Shown: one piece after another, positions 34,365-44,078 of the stretch
Layout: each line of letters opens with the position of its first letter
Numbering within the stretch: the stretch's first letter is position 1
NCBI GenBank assembly: GCA_022560875.1
Contig: JADFSH010000012.1
Span: forward strand, 1 to 47,354
Direction of reading: 5' to 3'
Length of the DNA stretch: 47,354 bases
From: Planctomycetota bacterium
GTDB lineage: Bacteria; Planctomycetota; Phycisphaerae; Phycisphaerales; SM1A02
Made by a program: the position numbers and the translations under genes
The notes under the pieces: model-generated
Databases searched by the model: none
What the model was told of the DNA's origin: nothing
Seen by the model: only the letters and a program-made list of their open reading frames with translations

Positions 34365-35696
34365 TCAATACGACTCAAGCAGCGAAGCCCCAGGATAATA
34401 CCAGGTCAGTATCTCCTGAAACGATTTTCCCGACCGCGACAATTTTTCGGCCCCGTACTGGCACAACCCCGATCCGTGCCCGAAGCCATGTCCTGCGAAC
34501 ACGAGGTCGCCATTCTCAAACGTGACCGTTACGAATGAAGATTTTAATGTCTCCCGGGGGGCCGTGATGTCATCGTTCGAGAAGTTTGCGGCCCGCATGA
34601 GCTTCTCGGCATCCAGCCTGAAGGACTTGCCATTCGCATCGACAAGTTGAAAGGACACGGGCCGACCGTGCGGATTCGTCTCATCGAGTTCTATCGACGC
34701 GAGTGATTCAAGCGAGGCGAGGGATGTGATCTGTCGATACTCACCGTACGCCACGAGACGTTTTCTGAATTCATCGGCTTTGCGCCGGACTTTCCATTCA
34801 TACACTGGGGCTTCCGTGCAGACATCCGGCTCGGATCTGCCGTTCAGGGGAGCGATCCGATTGATGGGGCTGGGCCCGATCACATCCACGGCTCTCGAAG
34901 CAAGCCCGCCACAGCAACTTGAGTAGTAACCGGGCACAAGTCGCTCGTCATACGATAGCACTACCCCACGAGTCTCTCGTACCGCTTGATAAGCCACTCT
35001 TCGGTCCACGGTGCCCGCGTACACCTGGGAGGAAATTGTGTCTGTGAGATCGTAATGACGCCGTGTGGAAAAATACGCCTGCTCACTGCACGCGAAACTG
35101 CGCGCCGCGACCGCCTGGGCAAGATAGGTCTCACGCCTCCAATGACTGAACAACTCGCTCGCGAGTACGCCCGGCAGATAGGACTCCAGAGCCACGTGAT
35201 TGATCACGTCGAACGCCCCCTCACCCTCATCGCTGCGCCGGTGCAATCGGATCGAGCCGGGATAGCGCCGACCGCGAGGTTCGAGCAGGATCGGCAAGTT
35301 ATCGATCGTGGTCAATTCCAGTTCGTCATCCGCCTCCACCCGGGTCACCCTGCCGTCGGCCTCCTGGATGATCCATTTTCTCAGACCCCAGGAGACGGTC
35401 AGAGGCCCGGACAGATCAAGTCCTGTCCCTTCGTATCCGAGATACCGCGCGCGGAATGGACGGCCCTCTTCTCCGAGCGTGATGGTCACCGCGGGTTCCC
35501 GAACGCGGAAGACGCGCACCCGCAGAATCGGCTCGATCTGGGGCAGGGGTGATCCCAACGGCTCCGGGGCTAGCCCGGGATCCACTGGCTTCCGGGCTTC
35601 ATCTTCGGGCTGCGAACTCCGGCGGCATCCCGACAGCAATACGGGGGTTGCGATCAGTCCGATCATGTGCGTAACAAACGTTCGCCGTGAATCCAT
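34365..35696 (-). CDS. SpoIID/LytB-family lipoprotein
   Basis: A 443-residue exported protein. The leader MDSRRTFVTHMIGLIATPVL ends in LLSGC, a good lipobox, and SRRTF is Tat-like, so it may be a Tat-exported lipoprotein. The SpoIID signature is complete: LESYLPGVLASEL with the catalytic glutamate (E171), ETYLAQAVAARSFA, VPGYYSSCCGG, and HGFGHGSGLCQYGA near the C-terminus. SpoIID trims glycan strands lacking peptide side chains (a lytic transglycosylase), which implies a role in peptidoglycan remodelling; in sporulators it acts in engulfment, which does not apply here. ATG 35696 has GAGGA eight bases upstream. It converges with the vWA gene. Confidence 0.9.
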   Translation of the reverse strand: MDSRRTFVTHMIGLIATPVLLSGCRRSSQPEDEARKPVDPGLAPEPLGSPLPQIEPILRVRVFRVREPAVTITLGEEGRPFRARYLGYEGTGLDLSGPLTVSWGLRKWIIQEADGRVTRVEADDELELTTIDNLPILLEPRGRRYPGSIRLHRRSDEGEGAFDVINHVALESYLPGVLASELFSHWRRETYLAQAVAARSFACSEQAYFSTRRHYDLTDTISSQVYAGTVDRRVAYQAVRETRGVVLSYDERLVPGYYSSCCGGLASRAVDVIGPSPINRIAPLNGRSEPDVCTEAPVYEWKVRRKADEFRKRLVAYGEYRQITSLASLESLASIELDETNPHGRPVSFQLVDANGKSFRLDAEKLMRAANFSNDDITAPRETLKSSFVTVTFENGDLVFAGHGFGHGSGLCQYGAEKLSRSGKSFQEILTWYYPGASLLESY

Positions 35697-35785
35697 GCGA
35701 CGGATCCTCATCCTTGAGATGACACAAGTGTAGCTCAACGGAAGGCTGGTGGTGGCAACGGTGGATGAAGATTCGTTGCGACAGG

Positions 35786-36715
35786 TTAATCGAGCTTGCG
35801 CAGTCCGAGGCTGAAATCCCCCAGCTTGATGTCGATTTCCTCAAGACTGGTCTGGCCGAAGTTCTTCACCCCCATCAGTTCCGCCTCGGTGCGCATCGCA
35901 AGATCACCGATCGTCTGGATATTGAGAACCTGCAGAGCCTTGCGGGCCCGAACGGAAAGATCAAGCGCGGCAATCGGCTTATTGAGCACGGCATCGGACG
36001 CCTTGTCCCGCAGTTCCTCGTAAATTTCCTGACGGGCGCGACTGTACTGCCCATCCAATCCCTGCCCGAGCCGCAGGGCCTTGGAGGAGAGCATCAACTT
36101 GATCTCGTTCAATGATGTCTCGCCGAAGTTCTTGTAGCTCAGCAGTTCGGCTTCGGAAATTTTCAACAGATCGCCCAGCGTGCGAATCTGCATTTTCTTC
36201 AGGCAGTTTCTCGCCCGCACGGACAATTCAAAATCGGTGACCGGCGTATCGAGCAAGGCGCGATGACGATCCAGGTTTCGCGCCTGTTCCTCGTCGTAAT
36301 ACATATTGCGAGAGGCTTGCACATCCTTCATGTACATTGACGCCCGTTCGTGATTGGGGGCGGTGTCCAGGATCTGCCTCAGGCATTTCTCGGCCTTGGC
36401 AATCTCGCCACGATCCTCGTACAGCACGGCAAGATTCAGCAGGGCATTGACGTGCGGACGGTCATTATGGATGAGTTGCTCATACAGCCCGATGGATTCG
36501 TTCTCCTCACCCAGAAGGTCGAGCAGATACGCCAGCCGGAAGATGTGCTGAGGCTGGGAGCCGAGCTGCACGGCTTTTCGATATTCCTCAACGGCCTCCT
36601 GGCGATTACCCGCCTCTTCCAGGGCTGCTGCTTTTTCAAAATGTTCCTGAGCCGCCTGGGGATCCGCGGTCACGCCACCCGCACCGATCATGGTATCAAG
36701 AATGTCCTGACTCAC
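35786..36715 (-). CDS. TPR protein with two RNA polymerase alpha-CTD-like domains
   Basis: A 309-residue protein. The N-terminal ~140 residues contain TPR-type helical repeats (FEKAAALEEAGNRQEAVEEY, ALLNLAVLYEDRGEIAKAEK). Two alpha-CTD-like domains follow. The first has VRARNCLKKMQIRTLGDLL and keeps R167 and N170, aligned with DNA-contacting R265 and N268 of E. coli alpha. The second (VRARKALQVLNIQTIGDLA) keeps the arginine (R256) but has lysine (K259) for the asparagine. Each ends NFG(E/Q)TSLxEI. There is no alpha N-terminal domain, so it is not RpoA. It probably binds DNA or sigma/activators and uses the TPRs to recruit a partner; this is inference. GTG 36715 has GGGAGG six bases upstream. 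Confidence 0.87.
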   Translation of the reverse strand: MSQDILDTMIGAGGVTADPQAAQEHFEKAAALEEAGNRQEAVEEYRKAVQLGSQPQHIFRLAYLLDLLGEENESIGLYEQLIHNDRPHVNALLNLAVLYEDRGEIAKAEKCLRQILDTAPNHERASMYMKDVQASRNMYYDEEQARNLDRHRALLDTPVTDFELSVRARNCLKKMQIRTLGDLLKISEAELLSYKNFGETSLNEIKLMLSSKALRLGQGLDGQYSRARQEIYEELRDKASDAVLNKPIAALDLSVRARKALQVLNIQTIGDLAMRTEAELMGVKNFGQTSLEEIDIKLGDFSLGLRKLD

Positions 36716-36812
36716 GTTGAGCCTCCCAATGTGGTTACAACCCTAGTCATCTCATCAAAAACGAACCGGGAAGTGTAGAGGGCCGATCGACTTCAGACAA
36801 TACGAGCTCGAA

Positions 36813-38414
36813 TCACTTCCTGGGAAGCGATTTGGAGACGGATTCGGCAATCTCCTCCGCCAGATCCCGATAGGAGCCTTCTGCCATCGCCGCGGGTACG
36901 CCCGGACCGATGGGAGCGATCCCGGCCGCATCGCGCTCGGACTCGTCCAGCAGCTTTATCGATCGCCAGGCTCCACTTTCAAACCTCCAGACCATGGTGA
37001 TGCCAAGAATGATGATATAAGCCGATGCCCCGATCCAGGGGCCGATGGACTCCAGTTGAGGCCACAATTTCGTCATCATGATCCCGCCTCCCACTATGAA
37101 CACCCAACTGTAGATCATTATCATCAGCCCGGGCCAGACCGTGTCCCCGGCCCCTCGCAGAGCTCCGGAGTACACAATCCCGAAGGCATCGGCGGTCTGG
37201 AAGATCGCCGCACAGATCATCAGCTTGGCCCCAATTAAAATGATTTCGGCTCGTGCGTCCGGGGCTACTTCGGTACCTCCGACAAAAACCGCCACCAGCT
37301 CGTTCCGGAACAGAAAAAAGATCAGGCCGCAGATCGTCATATACCCCACCGCGAGACGCAAGGTCAGCCGGGCTCGGTGCGCGGCAACGTCCGGCTGCCC
37401 GGCCCCGATATATTTCCCCACCAGTGACGTCGCCGCGACGGAGAACCCCACCGCAGGCATGAAACTCAGATGCATGTAACGCAGTGCGATCCACCCTGCG
37501 GTCATGTGATGCTCTCCGAACTTGCCGACCAGAGCCGTCATGAAAATCGCCCAGCAGATCAGTTCGTTGCCATACTGCACCGCCGCGGGCCAGCCAAGCT
37601 TGAGCAGATCCCTCATCGGCTTGAGGGCGGGTTTCCAGCTGGAACGGGTGCGCAATTCCCGATTCATTTTCTGCCCCAGAAAGACCACCATCGGAATGGC
37701 AAATTCAAATGTCGTTCCGATCACGGTTCCGATCGCCGCGCCGTACAGTCCCAGTGCCGGAGTGCCGGGAATCCCGGGCAATCCGAATTGAGGCAGCCCC
37801 TGCTCACCAAAGATCAATACGTAGTTCATCAGCGCATTGACGGTGTTGCCGACAAGAGCTGAGATGGTGACCAACTTCGGTCGGTGAAGTCCGAAGAAAA
37901 AATGGTGAAGGGTGCGTGCCGACAGAGTGAAAATGCCGCCGACGAGCAGGATCTGCCCGTAGCCGCTTTCCAGCTTGACCAACTGGTCAAAGTGCTCAAC
38001 CGTCTGAGGATCGTGGGTGTGGGACATGATCCACGGCAAGAGCAGGGCCATGGGAATCAACACCAACACCCACATGATGAGGCTCATCCATAATCCCGCC
38101 CAGGCATACTTCGGCCCTTTTTCTGGTGTCCCCGCTCCCAGATTCTGGCTGACGTAGGTGTTGACCACCGTAATGAATCCAAACATGGTCGCCAACGGGA
38201 CGAATGTCCAGATGCCGCCATTGCCTTGGGCGGCGACTTGTAGTGGCCCGACCTGGCCGACCATGAGGCTGTCCATGAACTGCATGACCGTGTAGCTGGT
38301 CATGGTCATGACCGTGGGCCAGGCGATGGCCCACACCTCGCGCGCGGGCGTCAAGGGTTTCGCCAGAGGTTTGGATTGTTTGTCGGGATCATTCAAAACA
38401 AGTGCGCCGATCAA
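36813..38414 (-). CDS. MATE-family multidrug/Na+ antiporter
   Basis: A 533-residue inner-membrane transporter with about twelve helices in two six-helix halves. Typical MATE segments are visible: WAIAWPTVMTMTSYTVMQFM with DSLMVGQVGP in helix 1-2, NTYVSQNLGAG, HHFFFGLHRPK, GWPAAVQYGNELICWAIF opening the second half, and SLVGKYIGAGQPDVA matching NTYVSQNLGAG in the first half. It exports cationic drugs or metabolites in exchange for Na+ or H+. The frame starts with TTG 38414, with AGGA seven bases upstream. Both termini are charged and cytoplasmic. It is divergent from the ChaN-like gene. Confidence 0.92.
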   Translation of the reverse strand: MIGALVLNDPDKQSKPLAKPLTPAREVWAIAWPTVMTMTSYTVMQFMDSLMVGQVGPLQVAAQGNGGIWTFVPLATMFGFITVVNTYVSQNLGAGTPEKGPKYAWAGLWMSLIMWVLVLIPMALLLPWIMSHTHDPQTVEHFDQLVKLESGYGQILLVGGIFTLSARTLHHFFFGLHRPKLVTISALVGNTVNALMNYVLIFGEQGLPQFGLPGIPGTPALGLYGAAIGTVIGTTFEFAIPMVVFLGQKMNRELRTRSSWKPALKPMRDLLKLGWPAAVQYGNELICWAIFMTALVGKFGEHHMTAGWIALRYMHLSFMPAVGFSVAATSLVGKYIGAGQPDVAAHRARLTLRLAVGYMTICGLIFFLFRNELVAVFVGGTEVAPDARAEIILIGAKLMICAAIFQTADAFGIVYSGALRGAGDTVWPGLMIMIYSWVFIVGGGIMMTKLWPQLESIGPWIGASAYIIILGITMVWRFESGAWRSIKLLDESERDAAGIAPIGPGVPAAMAEGSYRDLAEEIAESVSKSLPRK

Positions 38415-38556
38415 ACCGCGATCCTAGGACGGGACAATGGACATTGCCCCGATCATTTCTGAGGAACCTCTAAAACCTGCCATTTATCTCATCTCCACAA
38501 CAGCATGGCACACTTTTCACGTTGACGCAGGCTCGCCCGGCTGCGATCGTGATGCG

Positions 38557-39624
38557 ATGCCCAGCAATAACAAGTCGATCACAACTGGTCTCGCCACGGT
38601 CCTTATTACTCTTTCTCTGACGGGTTGCACCGGAATCAGTCGGTCCGGTGATCTCGCCGGGGTCACCGTGGATGTTCGCAACGAACTGTTGATGTTTGAC
38701 GGGCATTCCGGCGATCCCATTAGGTGGGAGGATCTCATGACCAGGGTCGCTTCGGCCGACGTCATCATCATCGGTGAACAGCACGACGACGCGGTCGGTC
38801 ATGCCGTCCAGAGAGCCGTAATCGAGGATGCCGTCGCCCGCGGATCGAACCTGGCCCTTTCCATGGAAATGCTCGATCGCTCTGAGCAGTCGATCGTGGA
38901 TGACTATGTGGCGGAACTGATTGACCGGGAGAAATTTTACGAATTGACCGCTTCCACCGAATGGCGAAAAGTCGTGAATGAGTATCTCGCGGGGGAAATC
39001 AACAAATCGAAATTCAAGGAACAAATCCTCCGCATCGGCTGGCCGGACTGGGAAACGAATTACCAGCCGATCATCGATGCGGCCAAGGACGGCGGGGCCC
39101 GCATCGTCGCCGCCAACGCCCCGTGGCTGCGCTATACAAAGCTCATCACCAAAGACGGTTACGAAAAGCTGGAGACTCTGACCGACGAGCAACGTCGGCT
39201 CATCGACACCCCCGAGGTTCCCGAATCCGGCAAATATCGCGAAAGGTTCTGGGAAGTGATGGTGGACCGGGCCGAAGGCGAGGAACCGAAAGAGTCTGAG
39301 AGCGATGGCGATGATCCGGATGCGGCACATAGTGAAATGTCCGATGATGATGTCCTCCGCAGCTTCCATTCACAGATGATGTATGATGCGACGATGGCCG
39401 GTTCGATGGCCGAAGCCCTGAAGAGCGGCGCGGAAAAGGTCATTCATCTCGTGGGGCAGTTCCACAGTGATTTTGAGGGGGGAACGGTGATGGAACTTCG
39501 CCGTCGGGTTCCGGATGCGCGCATCCTGCTCATCAGCATGCAGAAAGAGTCTGCCGCAGCCCTGCGGGAGGAGGACACGGATCGCGCCGATATCGTGATC
39601 TACACCGGTGCGCGAGAAGACTGA
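38557..39624 (+). CDS. ChaN-like lipoprotein
   Basis: A 355-residue lipoprotein: leader ITTGLATVLITLSLTGC with a clean lipobox. The body matches the ChaN/Tiki fold: DVIIIGEQHDDAVGHAVQRA with E74 and H76, LALSMEMLDRSEQSIVDDYV, the middle segment ILRIGWPDWETNYQPIIDAA, HSQMMYDATMAGSMAEAL and VIHLVGQFHSDFEGGTVMEL. Related proteins bind haem (ChaN) or act as metalloproteases (Tiki/TraB), so either is possible. An acidic insert (~250-275, rich in Glu/Asp/Ser) is unusual. ATG 38557 gives a normal leader, although its ribosome site is weak. Confidence 0.87.
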   Translation: MPSNNKSITTGLATVLITLSLTGCTGISRSGDLAGVTVDVRNELLMFDGHSGDPIRWEDLMTRVASADVIIIGEQHDDAVGHAVQRAVIEDAVARGSNLALSMEMLDRSEQSIVDDYVAELIDREKFYELTASTEWRKVVNEYLAGEINKSKFKEQILRIGWPDWETNYQPIIDAAKDGGARIVAANAPWLRYTKLITKDGYEKLETLTDEQRRLIDTPEVPESGKYRERFWEVMVDRAEGEEPKESESDGDDPDAAHSEMSDDDVLRSFHSQMMYDATMAGSMAEALKSGAEKVIHLVGQFHSDFEGGTVMELRRRVPDARILLISMQKESAAALREEDTDRADIVIYTGARED

Positions 39625-39671
39625 GCTTCATCTATTCACGTATGCGCAGTTATCCGGGAGTCGTGTCTCGA

Positions 39672-40664
39672 TTAATCAGGTTCGTCGTCGCGGGTGGCGC
39701 GTCGAAGGCGATCGAGAATCGCCGCCCACAATCCATCCGTTTCATCCGGCTTTTCTATCACAATACGTATGCACCCGGATGCATCCGCCTCGCGCAAGGC
39801 ACTGTATAACGCCTTCGCATAGTCTTCGGCGATGCCTGGCATCCCGATGGCTCGATGAGGGGGTCGCACATTTGTCACATCCCGGGCCAGGACCAACGCG
39901 GGCTCAGACAGCTCAGCCAGCCGATCCGGCATCTTCGCCCTGTCAATCAGTTCCGTCCTGGTCGTAGGAGCATAATGGGCCAGCGATGTGCCGGGGCTTC
40001 CGGCTTGCATGCGCAGCGTGGGCTGCTCGATCTCACCCATCAGCTCGCGCAGCATTTCCAGCGTAATCGATCCCGGGCGCAGCACCACGGGGATCTCACC
40101 CGTCAGATCGACCACGGTGGACTCAATCCCGACTTCGCTCGAACTGCCGTCGAGAATGAGCAGGTCGTCGCAGGAGGCAAAGTCCTGAGCGACATGCGAC
40201 GCCCGGGTCGGGGAGATGTGCCCTGAGCGGTTTGCCGAGGGCGCTGAGACCGGTGAGCCGAACGATTCGATGAGGGCCCGGGCCACGGGGTGCTTCGGAG
40301 CGCGAACCGCGATCGTACCTCGCCCCGCCGTGGCTTCTGACGGCACGTCCGGCGATTTCTTCAAAACGATCGTCAGCGGCCCCGGCCAGAAACTCTTCGC
40401 CAGCGTCCGGCACCGGTCATCCCAATGTGCAACCAATCGCATCGCCTGCGCTTCATCCAGAACGTGGGCGATGAGCGGATTGTCCGTCGGTCTTCCCTTG
40501 AGATCGTAGACCTTGTCGATCGCCAGGGGATTGAAGGTATCGGCCCCGAGTCCATAGACGGTTTCGGTGGGAAACGCGACCACGGCCCCGCTCCGCAGGC
40601 ACCGGGCCGCTTCGGCAATGGCCGAAGGGTTGCCGAGGTCATGCACGTCAAGAATTCGGGGCAT
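39672..40664 (-). CDS. L-threonylcarbamoyladenylate synthase (TsaC/Sua5)
   Basis: It makes threonylcarbamoyl-AMP from threonine, bicarbonate and ATP for the universal t6A37 tRNA modification. The YrdC domain (~1-205) has VVAFPTETVYGLGADT, DKVYDLKGRPTDNPL (the KxR motif), FWPGPLTIVLKK, RGTIAVRAPKHP and SAPSANRSGHISPT (SxN motif). A C-terminal Sua5 domain (~235-330) follows through MQAGSPGTSLAHYAPTT, so this is the longer Sua5 type of 330 residues. ATG 40664 is best supported; GTG 40673 is also in frame. It begins 15 bp after the TolC-like gene's stop, so the two may share a transcript. Confidence 0.93.
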   Translation of the reverse strand: MPRILDVHDLGNPSAIAEAARCLRSGAVVAFPTETVYGLGADTFNPLAIDKVYDLKGRPTDNPLIAHVLDEAQAMRLVAHWDDRCRTLAKSFWPGPLTIVLKKSPDVPSEATAGRGTIAVRAPKHPVARALIESFGSPVSAPSANRSGHISPTRASHVAQDFASCDDLLILDGSSSEVGIESTVVDLTGEIPVVLRPGSITLEMLRELMGEIEQPTLRMQAGSPGTSLAHYAPTTRTELIDRAKMPDRLAELSEPALVLARDVTNVRPPHRAIGMPGIAEDYAKALYSALREADASGCIRIVIEKPDETDGLWAAILDRLRRATRDDEPD

Positions 40665-40679
40665 CGGCGACACCTGCCC

Positions 40680-42458
40680 CTAGGGGATAAAGCCGTCAGT
40701 GTGATCGCCGACTTCCAGGTTGATGTTGTTCATTTTCAGACCGGTCCCCATCGCGCGATACAACTCCGCGACGGACTGATCGAAATTCACAATGGCCTGG
40801 ATCTCCTGCTGTCGGGCGGTGGCGAGTCCGCTCTGGCGCTGAAACTTGAGATTGAGAAACTCCGGGGTCAGACCGGCCATGGTCTCTTCCTCCACCAGCA
40901 GGGTGCGGAGATTTTCCGCCTGGGCGATCCGGAACGAGCGACGGGCCTGAATGAGTTGATAATTCGTGATGACATTACGCAGCGCAGACTTCACTTCGAG
41001 GACGACCTGCTGCACGGCTTGACGATAAGAGATCAGCGTCCCCGTCCGTTGCAGACGCGATCTGCGATACCCCGCTTCCGCCTCGCGGTTGCCAATGGGG
41101 ATCTCGAAGTTGATCCCCAGAACATAATCGATGAAGTCCGCATCGGAAAGCTCGGAAAAGGAACTCCCCGGATCATCATTGAGGCCGCTGTAGGCAATTT
41201 CCGCGGAAAGATCGAGGCGCGGCAGACGCAAATTGTTCGCCAGCATCTGACGGATCGAGGCATCGTCAATGGCGAGCAGAGCCTGCTTGATTTCCGGCCG
41301 GTTCGAAATCGCCGTGGTCAGCGACTCGCGCAGGTCGTACTCGACAGGAACTTCCACGAGTTCGTCTGATGGCTTGATCAGGATCTCCGAACCGACGGGG
41401 AGTCGGGGATCGTTGATCAACACCTTCAGGAGATCGGATGCGGCCCGCACCTGGTGCCGCGCGAGTATCACGTTGCTCTTGCGTTGTTCAACGGTCGCCA
41501 CGGCATCTGCGAACTGCGCGGGTTTCGTGTCGAAGTCTCGCCGTCGGTCAAGCACATCGCGCACCTCTTCACCGACACTCACCAGCCACTCCTGGATGAC
41601 GAGATCACTCCAGGCAAACACGAGATTCCAATACGCCACCTCCGTCTGGGAGATCACCGTCAACAGTTCGCTCCGAAGTTGCTCGACGACGCTCTGCTCG
41701 GCATTCTCGGAGAGGTGAATCGTGGCGGTATTGACCTGCTTGCCAAAGCCGCGAAGCAGCGGCTGAGTGAGACCGAGCCTGACTGCCGCCATGTAGGCCG
41801 GATCTGGCGAGAAGCTGATTCCGGGGGCGTTGTTCTGGCTGCGGGTCAGGTCCGTGGAAAGCGAGACCGTGCCGCCGCTCCGGGTCAGCTTTCGCAGTCC
41901 GGTTTCGTAGCGATAGCGTTCAGAGGCACTGATACCGGTACCGATGGTCGTGATCCCGACGATGGGAACGGTGGAAGGCTGATCGGTCTTGGTGACATCG
42001 ACTCCCCCGAAAAAGATCGCATCAAATGCCGCTTCCGCCGCGATCACATCCTGGGCAGAGATGGCCGGTTGCAGCCGGGAAGACTGCACGCCAAGATTAC
42101 CCTCCACCGCCGTGTGAATGGCATCGCGCAAATTCAGCGCGACTTCGACCTGCTCGGCGCCGGTCAGATCCGCGCCAAAGTCAGGATCAACGGGGCTCCC
42201 GATCGGAGCCGGCCCGATGGTGTCGAGTTCCTCACGGCGCTCGGCGAGGGCGAGTTCGACCTCACCGGGGGGTTGTGATGTGATAAATCGCCGATTCTGA
42301 TTCTCTTGGGGCAACAAACCCAATTCATGCTCGACCGCAGCGTCAATTCTGCGCCTGAGAAGCTCATCGGCCCTCATCGGTAGAAACGGCGACTGGCAAC
42401 CGCCAAACGCACAGCATATCCACACGATCAACACAGTGAGAATCGTTCTTTGGGCCAT
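40680..42458 (-). CDS. TolC-like outer-membrane efflux lipoprotein
   Basis: A 592-residue lipoprotein: leader TILTVLIVWICCAFGGC. Two OEP repeats form the barrel and helical tunnel. Repeat 1 includes VEVALNLRDAIHTAVEGNLG and LRSELLTVISQTEVAYWNLV; repeat 2 includes LRESLTTAISNRPEIKQALLA and QQVVLEVKSALRNVITNYQL. The segment AYMAAVRLGLTQPLLRGFGK is a typical barrel signature. It should form the exit duct for an RND- or ABC-type exporter, but no periplasmic adaptor is beside it, so its pump is elsewhere. An extra ~95-residue N-terminal region precedes repeat 1. It is divergent from the SH3-like gene. Confidence 0.92.
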   Translation of the reverse strand: MAQRTILTVLIVWICCAFGGCQSPFLPMRADELLRRRIDAAVEHELGLLPQENQNRRFITSQPPGEVELALAERREELDTIGPAPIGSPVDPDFGADLTGAEQVEVALNLRDAIHTAVEGNLGVQSSRLQPAISAQDVIAAEAAFDAIFFGGVDVTKTDQPSTVPIVGITTIGTGISASERYRYETGLRKLTRSGGTVSLSTDLTRSQNNAPGISFSPDPAYMAAVRLGLTQPLLRGFGKQVNTATIHLSENAEQSVVEQLRSELLTVISQTEVAYWNLVFAWSDLVIQEWLVSVGEEVRDVLDRRRDFDTKPAQFADAVATVEQRKSNVILARHQVRAASDLLKVLINDPRLPVGSEILIKPSDELVEVPVEYDLRESLTTAISNRPEIKQALLAIDDASIRQMLANNLRLPRLDLSAEIAYSGLNDDPGSSFSELSDADFIDYVLGINFEIPIGNREAEAGYRRSRLQRTGTLISYRQAVQQVVLEVKSALRNVITNYQLIQARRSFRIAQAENLRTLLVEEETMAGLTPEFLNLKFQRQSGLATARQQEIQAIVNFDQSVAELYRAMGTGLKMNNINLEVGDHTDGFIP

Positions 42459-42607
42459 CGCCTGAAGGGTAACCGCGTCCGAGCGTCGAGCCAAGCGTTT
42501 TGCCTTGGAAACTGCTTGCCAGCGATATTCAGCAATCGAAAATATATTCTTTGCTTTCAGGCTATGGGGAAGGAAGAATGTCGCGTCGTCACATGGAGGT
42601 GCACACA

Positions 42608-44005
42608 ATGAATAAGAATCTGACCCAACGCATGATCCCCGCCGCTCTGACCGGATTGTTTACCCTCGGAGCGGTTTTCTTTCCGGCCCCCGACGTCGCG
42701 GCTCAATCAAACGCCAACCAGCCCTATATCGCGGTCATCAATCAGGATGAAGTGTATATCCGGTCGGGCAATTCCGACGGGCATTACCCCATGGGCAAGG
42801 TCAAGCGGGGCGAGTTCGTGCGCGTCATCGGTGAAAAGTATGAATGGGCCCAGGTGCAGACCATCGGCCCGGTTTTCAAAAAGTACTACGGCCTGATCAA
42901 GTATCCCGAACGGTTTGCGGACCGGCTCCGCATTGCTCCGGATAAGAAAAGCGCCCGTACCCTCTCCCGGATTGATGTCATCGCGCCGAATCCCGATCCC
43001 AAGGTCAAGCCCGGCGACAGTTGGAAGATGATCGCACGTCTCAACCCCAATGAAACCATTCAGATTCTCAGGACTTCGACCACCTATCGGGGCGAGACCC
43101 TGCATGAAATCGTTCTGCCCGAAACGGCCAAAGTCTGGATCAAGACGAAGTTTTTAAGGCGGGCAACCGCGGAGGAAACCGCGCGCTGGAACCGAATGCT
43201 GGCCGGCGTGGAAGAACCCCGAACGGAAGCCAAAGAGACCGTCGCCTCCAACCCGCCTCAGCCAATCGGGGCGACTCCCGGGGAGCAGGCACAACCCGAG
43301 CGTGTCCTGGCCAAGGATACCGTGCCGGTGAATCCGGTCGTCACTGAGAGGAAGCCGCCGGCGTCCTCCTCACCTTCCACCAACCCCCCGGCGGAAGTCA
43401 TCATGCAACCCGGACCGGAAGCGGCTTCCCCCGCACCGCGCTATGAGCTTCCCCCTCGAAAGAAAAGCAAGGCGGAAAAACGCCTTGAAGAACTCGAAGC
43501 CACCTACCGGCTGCTGCAGGAGGAGCCGATCGAAAGCGCGGAGATCCAGCCCCTGCGCAACCTGTATCTCGATCTGGCCGCGAAGCATACGGATGATGTC
43601 GTCGTCTTGCGTTACGCCAAGGCGCGGGTCGAGCAGCTTGAAATCTGGAGCGATCTTCAGGTTCGACGCGCCGAGCTGAAGAGGATCAAGACCCGCCTTC
43701 GGCTGACCTCGAACGAGGCGGAAGCAAACCGCCGGGCCATGGAAGATGGCCGCGAATACATCGGCATCGGTCGGCTCAGCGCATCGATCATCTACGACGG
43801 CAAACTCCTTCCCCGATTGCTGCGACTGCAGGATCCCGATACGGGACGGACCGTCGCCTACCTTCAGCCGAAGGATGATGAATTTAAACTCGGCGGCATG
43901 CTGGGACAACTCATCGGCATCGTCGGCGAATCAGCCTACGACGGTGGATTGCAACTGACCCTCATCACCCCCGAGCGTATCGACCTGTTGGCTCCCCAGC
44001 CCTGA
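42608..44005 (+). CDS. Secreted SH3-like domain protein
   Basis: A 465-residue exported protein. A signal peptide (MIPAALTGLFTLGAVFFPAP) precedes a bacterial SH3-like segment: VINQDEVYIRSGNSDGHYPMGKV, FVRVIGEKYEWAQVQT. A second SH3-like segment follows (GDSWKMIARLNPNETIQILRT, TLHEIVLPETAKVWIKTKFL). The middle (~215-290) is Pro/Glu-rich linker, and the last ~170 residues are charged helices ending in a small beta domain (GRTVAYLQPKDDEFKLGG). Such domains usually bind peptidoglycan. ATG 42608 has GGAGGTG six to seven bases upstream. It is divergent from the TolC-like gene and ends just before tRNA-Ala. Confidence 0.82.
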   Translation: MNKNLTQRMIPAALTGLFTLGAVFFPAPDVAAQSNANQPYIAVINQDEVYIRSGNSDGHYPMGKVKRGEFVRVIGEKYEWAQVQTIGPVFKKYYGLIKYPERFADRLRIAPDKKSARTLSRIDVIAPNPDPKVKPGDSWKMIARLNPNETIQILRTSTTYRGETLHEIVLPETAKVWIKTKFLRRATAEETARWNRMLAGVEEPRTEAKETVASNPPQPIGATPGEQAQPERVLAKDTVPVNPVVTERKPPASSSPSTNPPAEVIMQPGPEAASPAPRYELPPRKKSKAEKRLEELEATYRLLQEEPIESAEIQPLRNLYLDLAAKHTDDVVVLRYAKARVEQLEIWSDLQVRRAELKRIKTRLRLTSNEAEANRRAMEDGREYIGIGRLSASIIYDGKLLPRLLRLQDPDTGRTVAYLQPKDDEFKLGGMLGQLIGIVGESAYDGGLQLTLITPERIDLLAPQP

Positions 44006-44078
44006 CCCCCGGACACCCGGAACTCGGCCCCCCGGACTCCGGCCCCCGCCTATACTTGCCGGTCTTTTTCCCCGCCGC

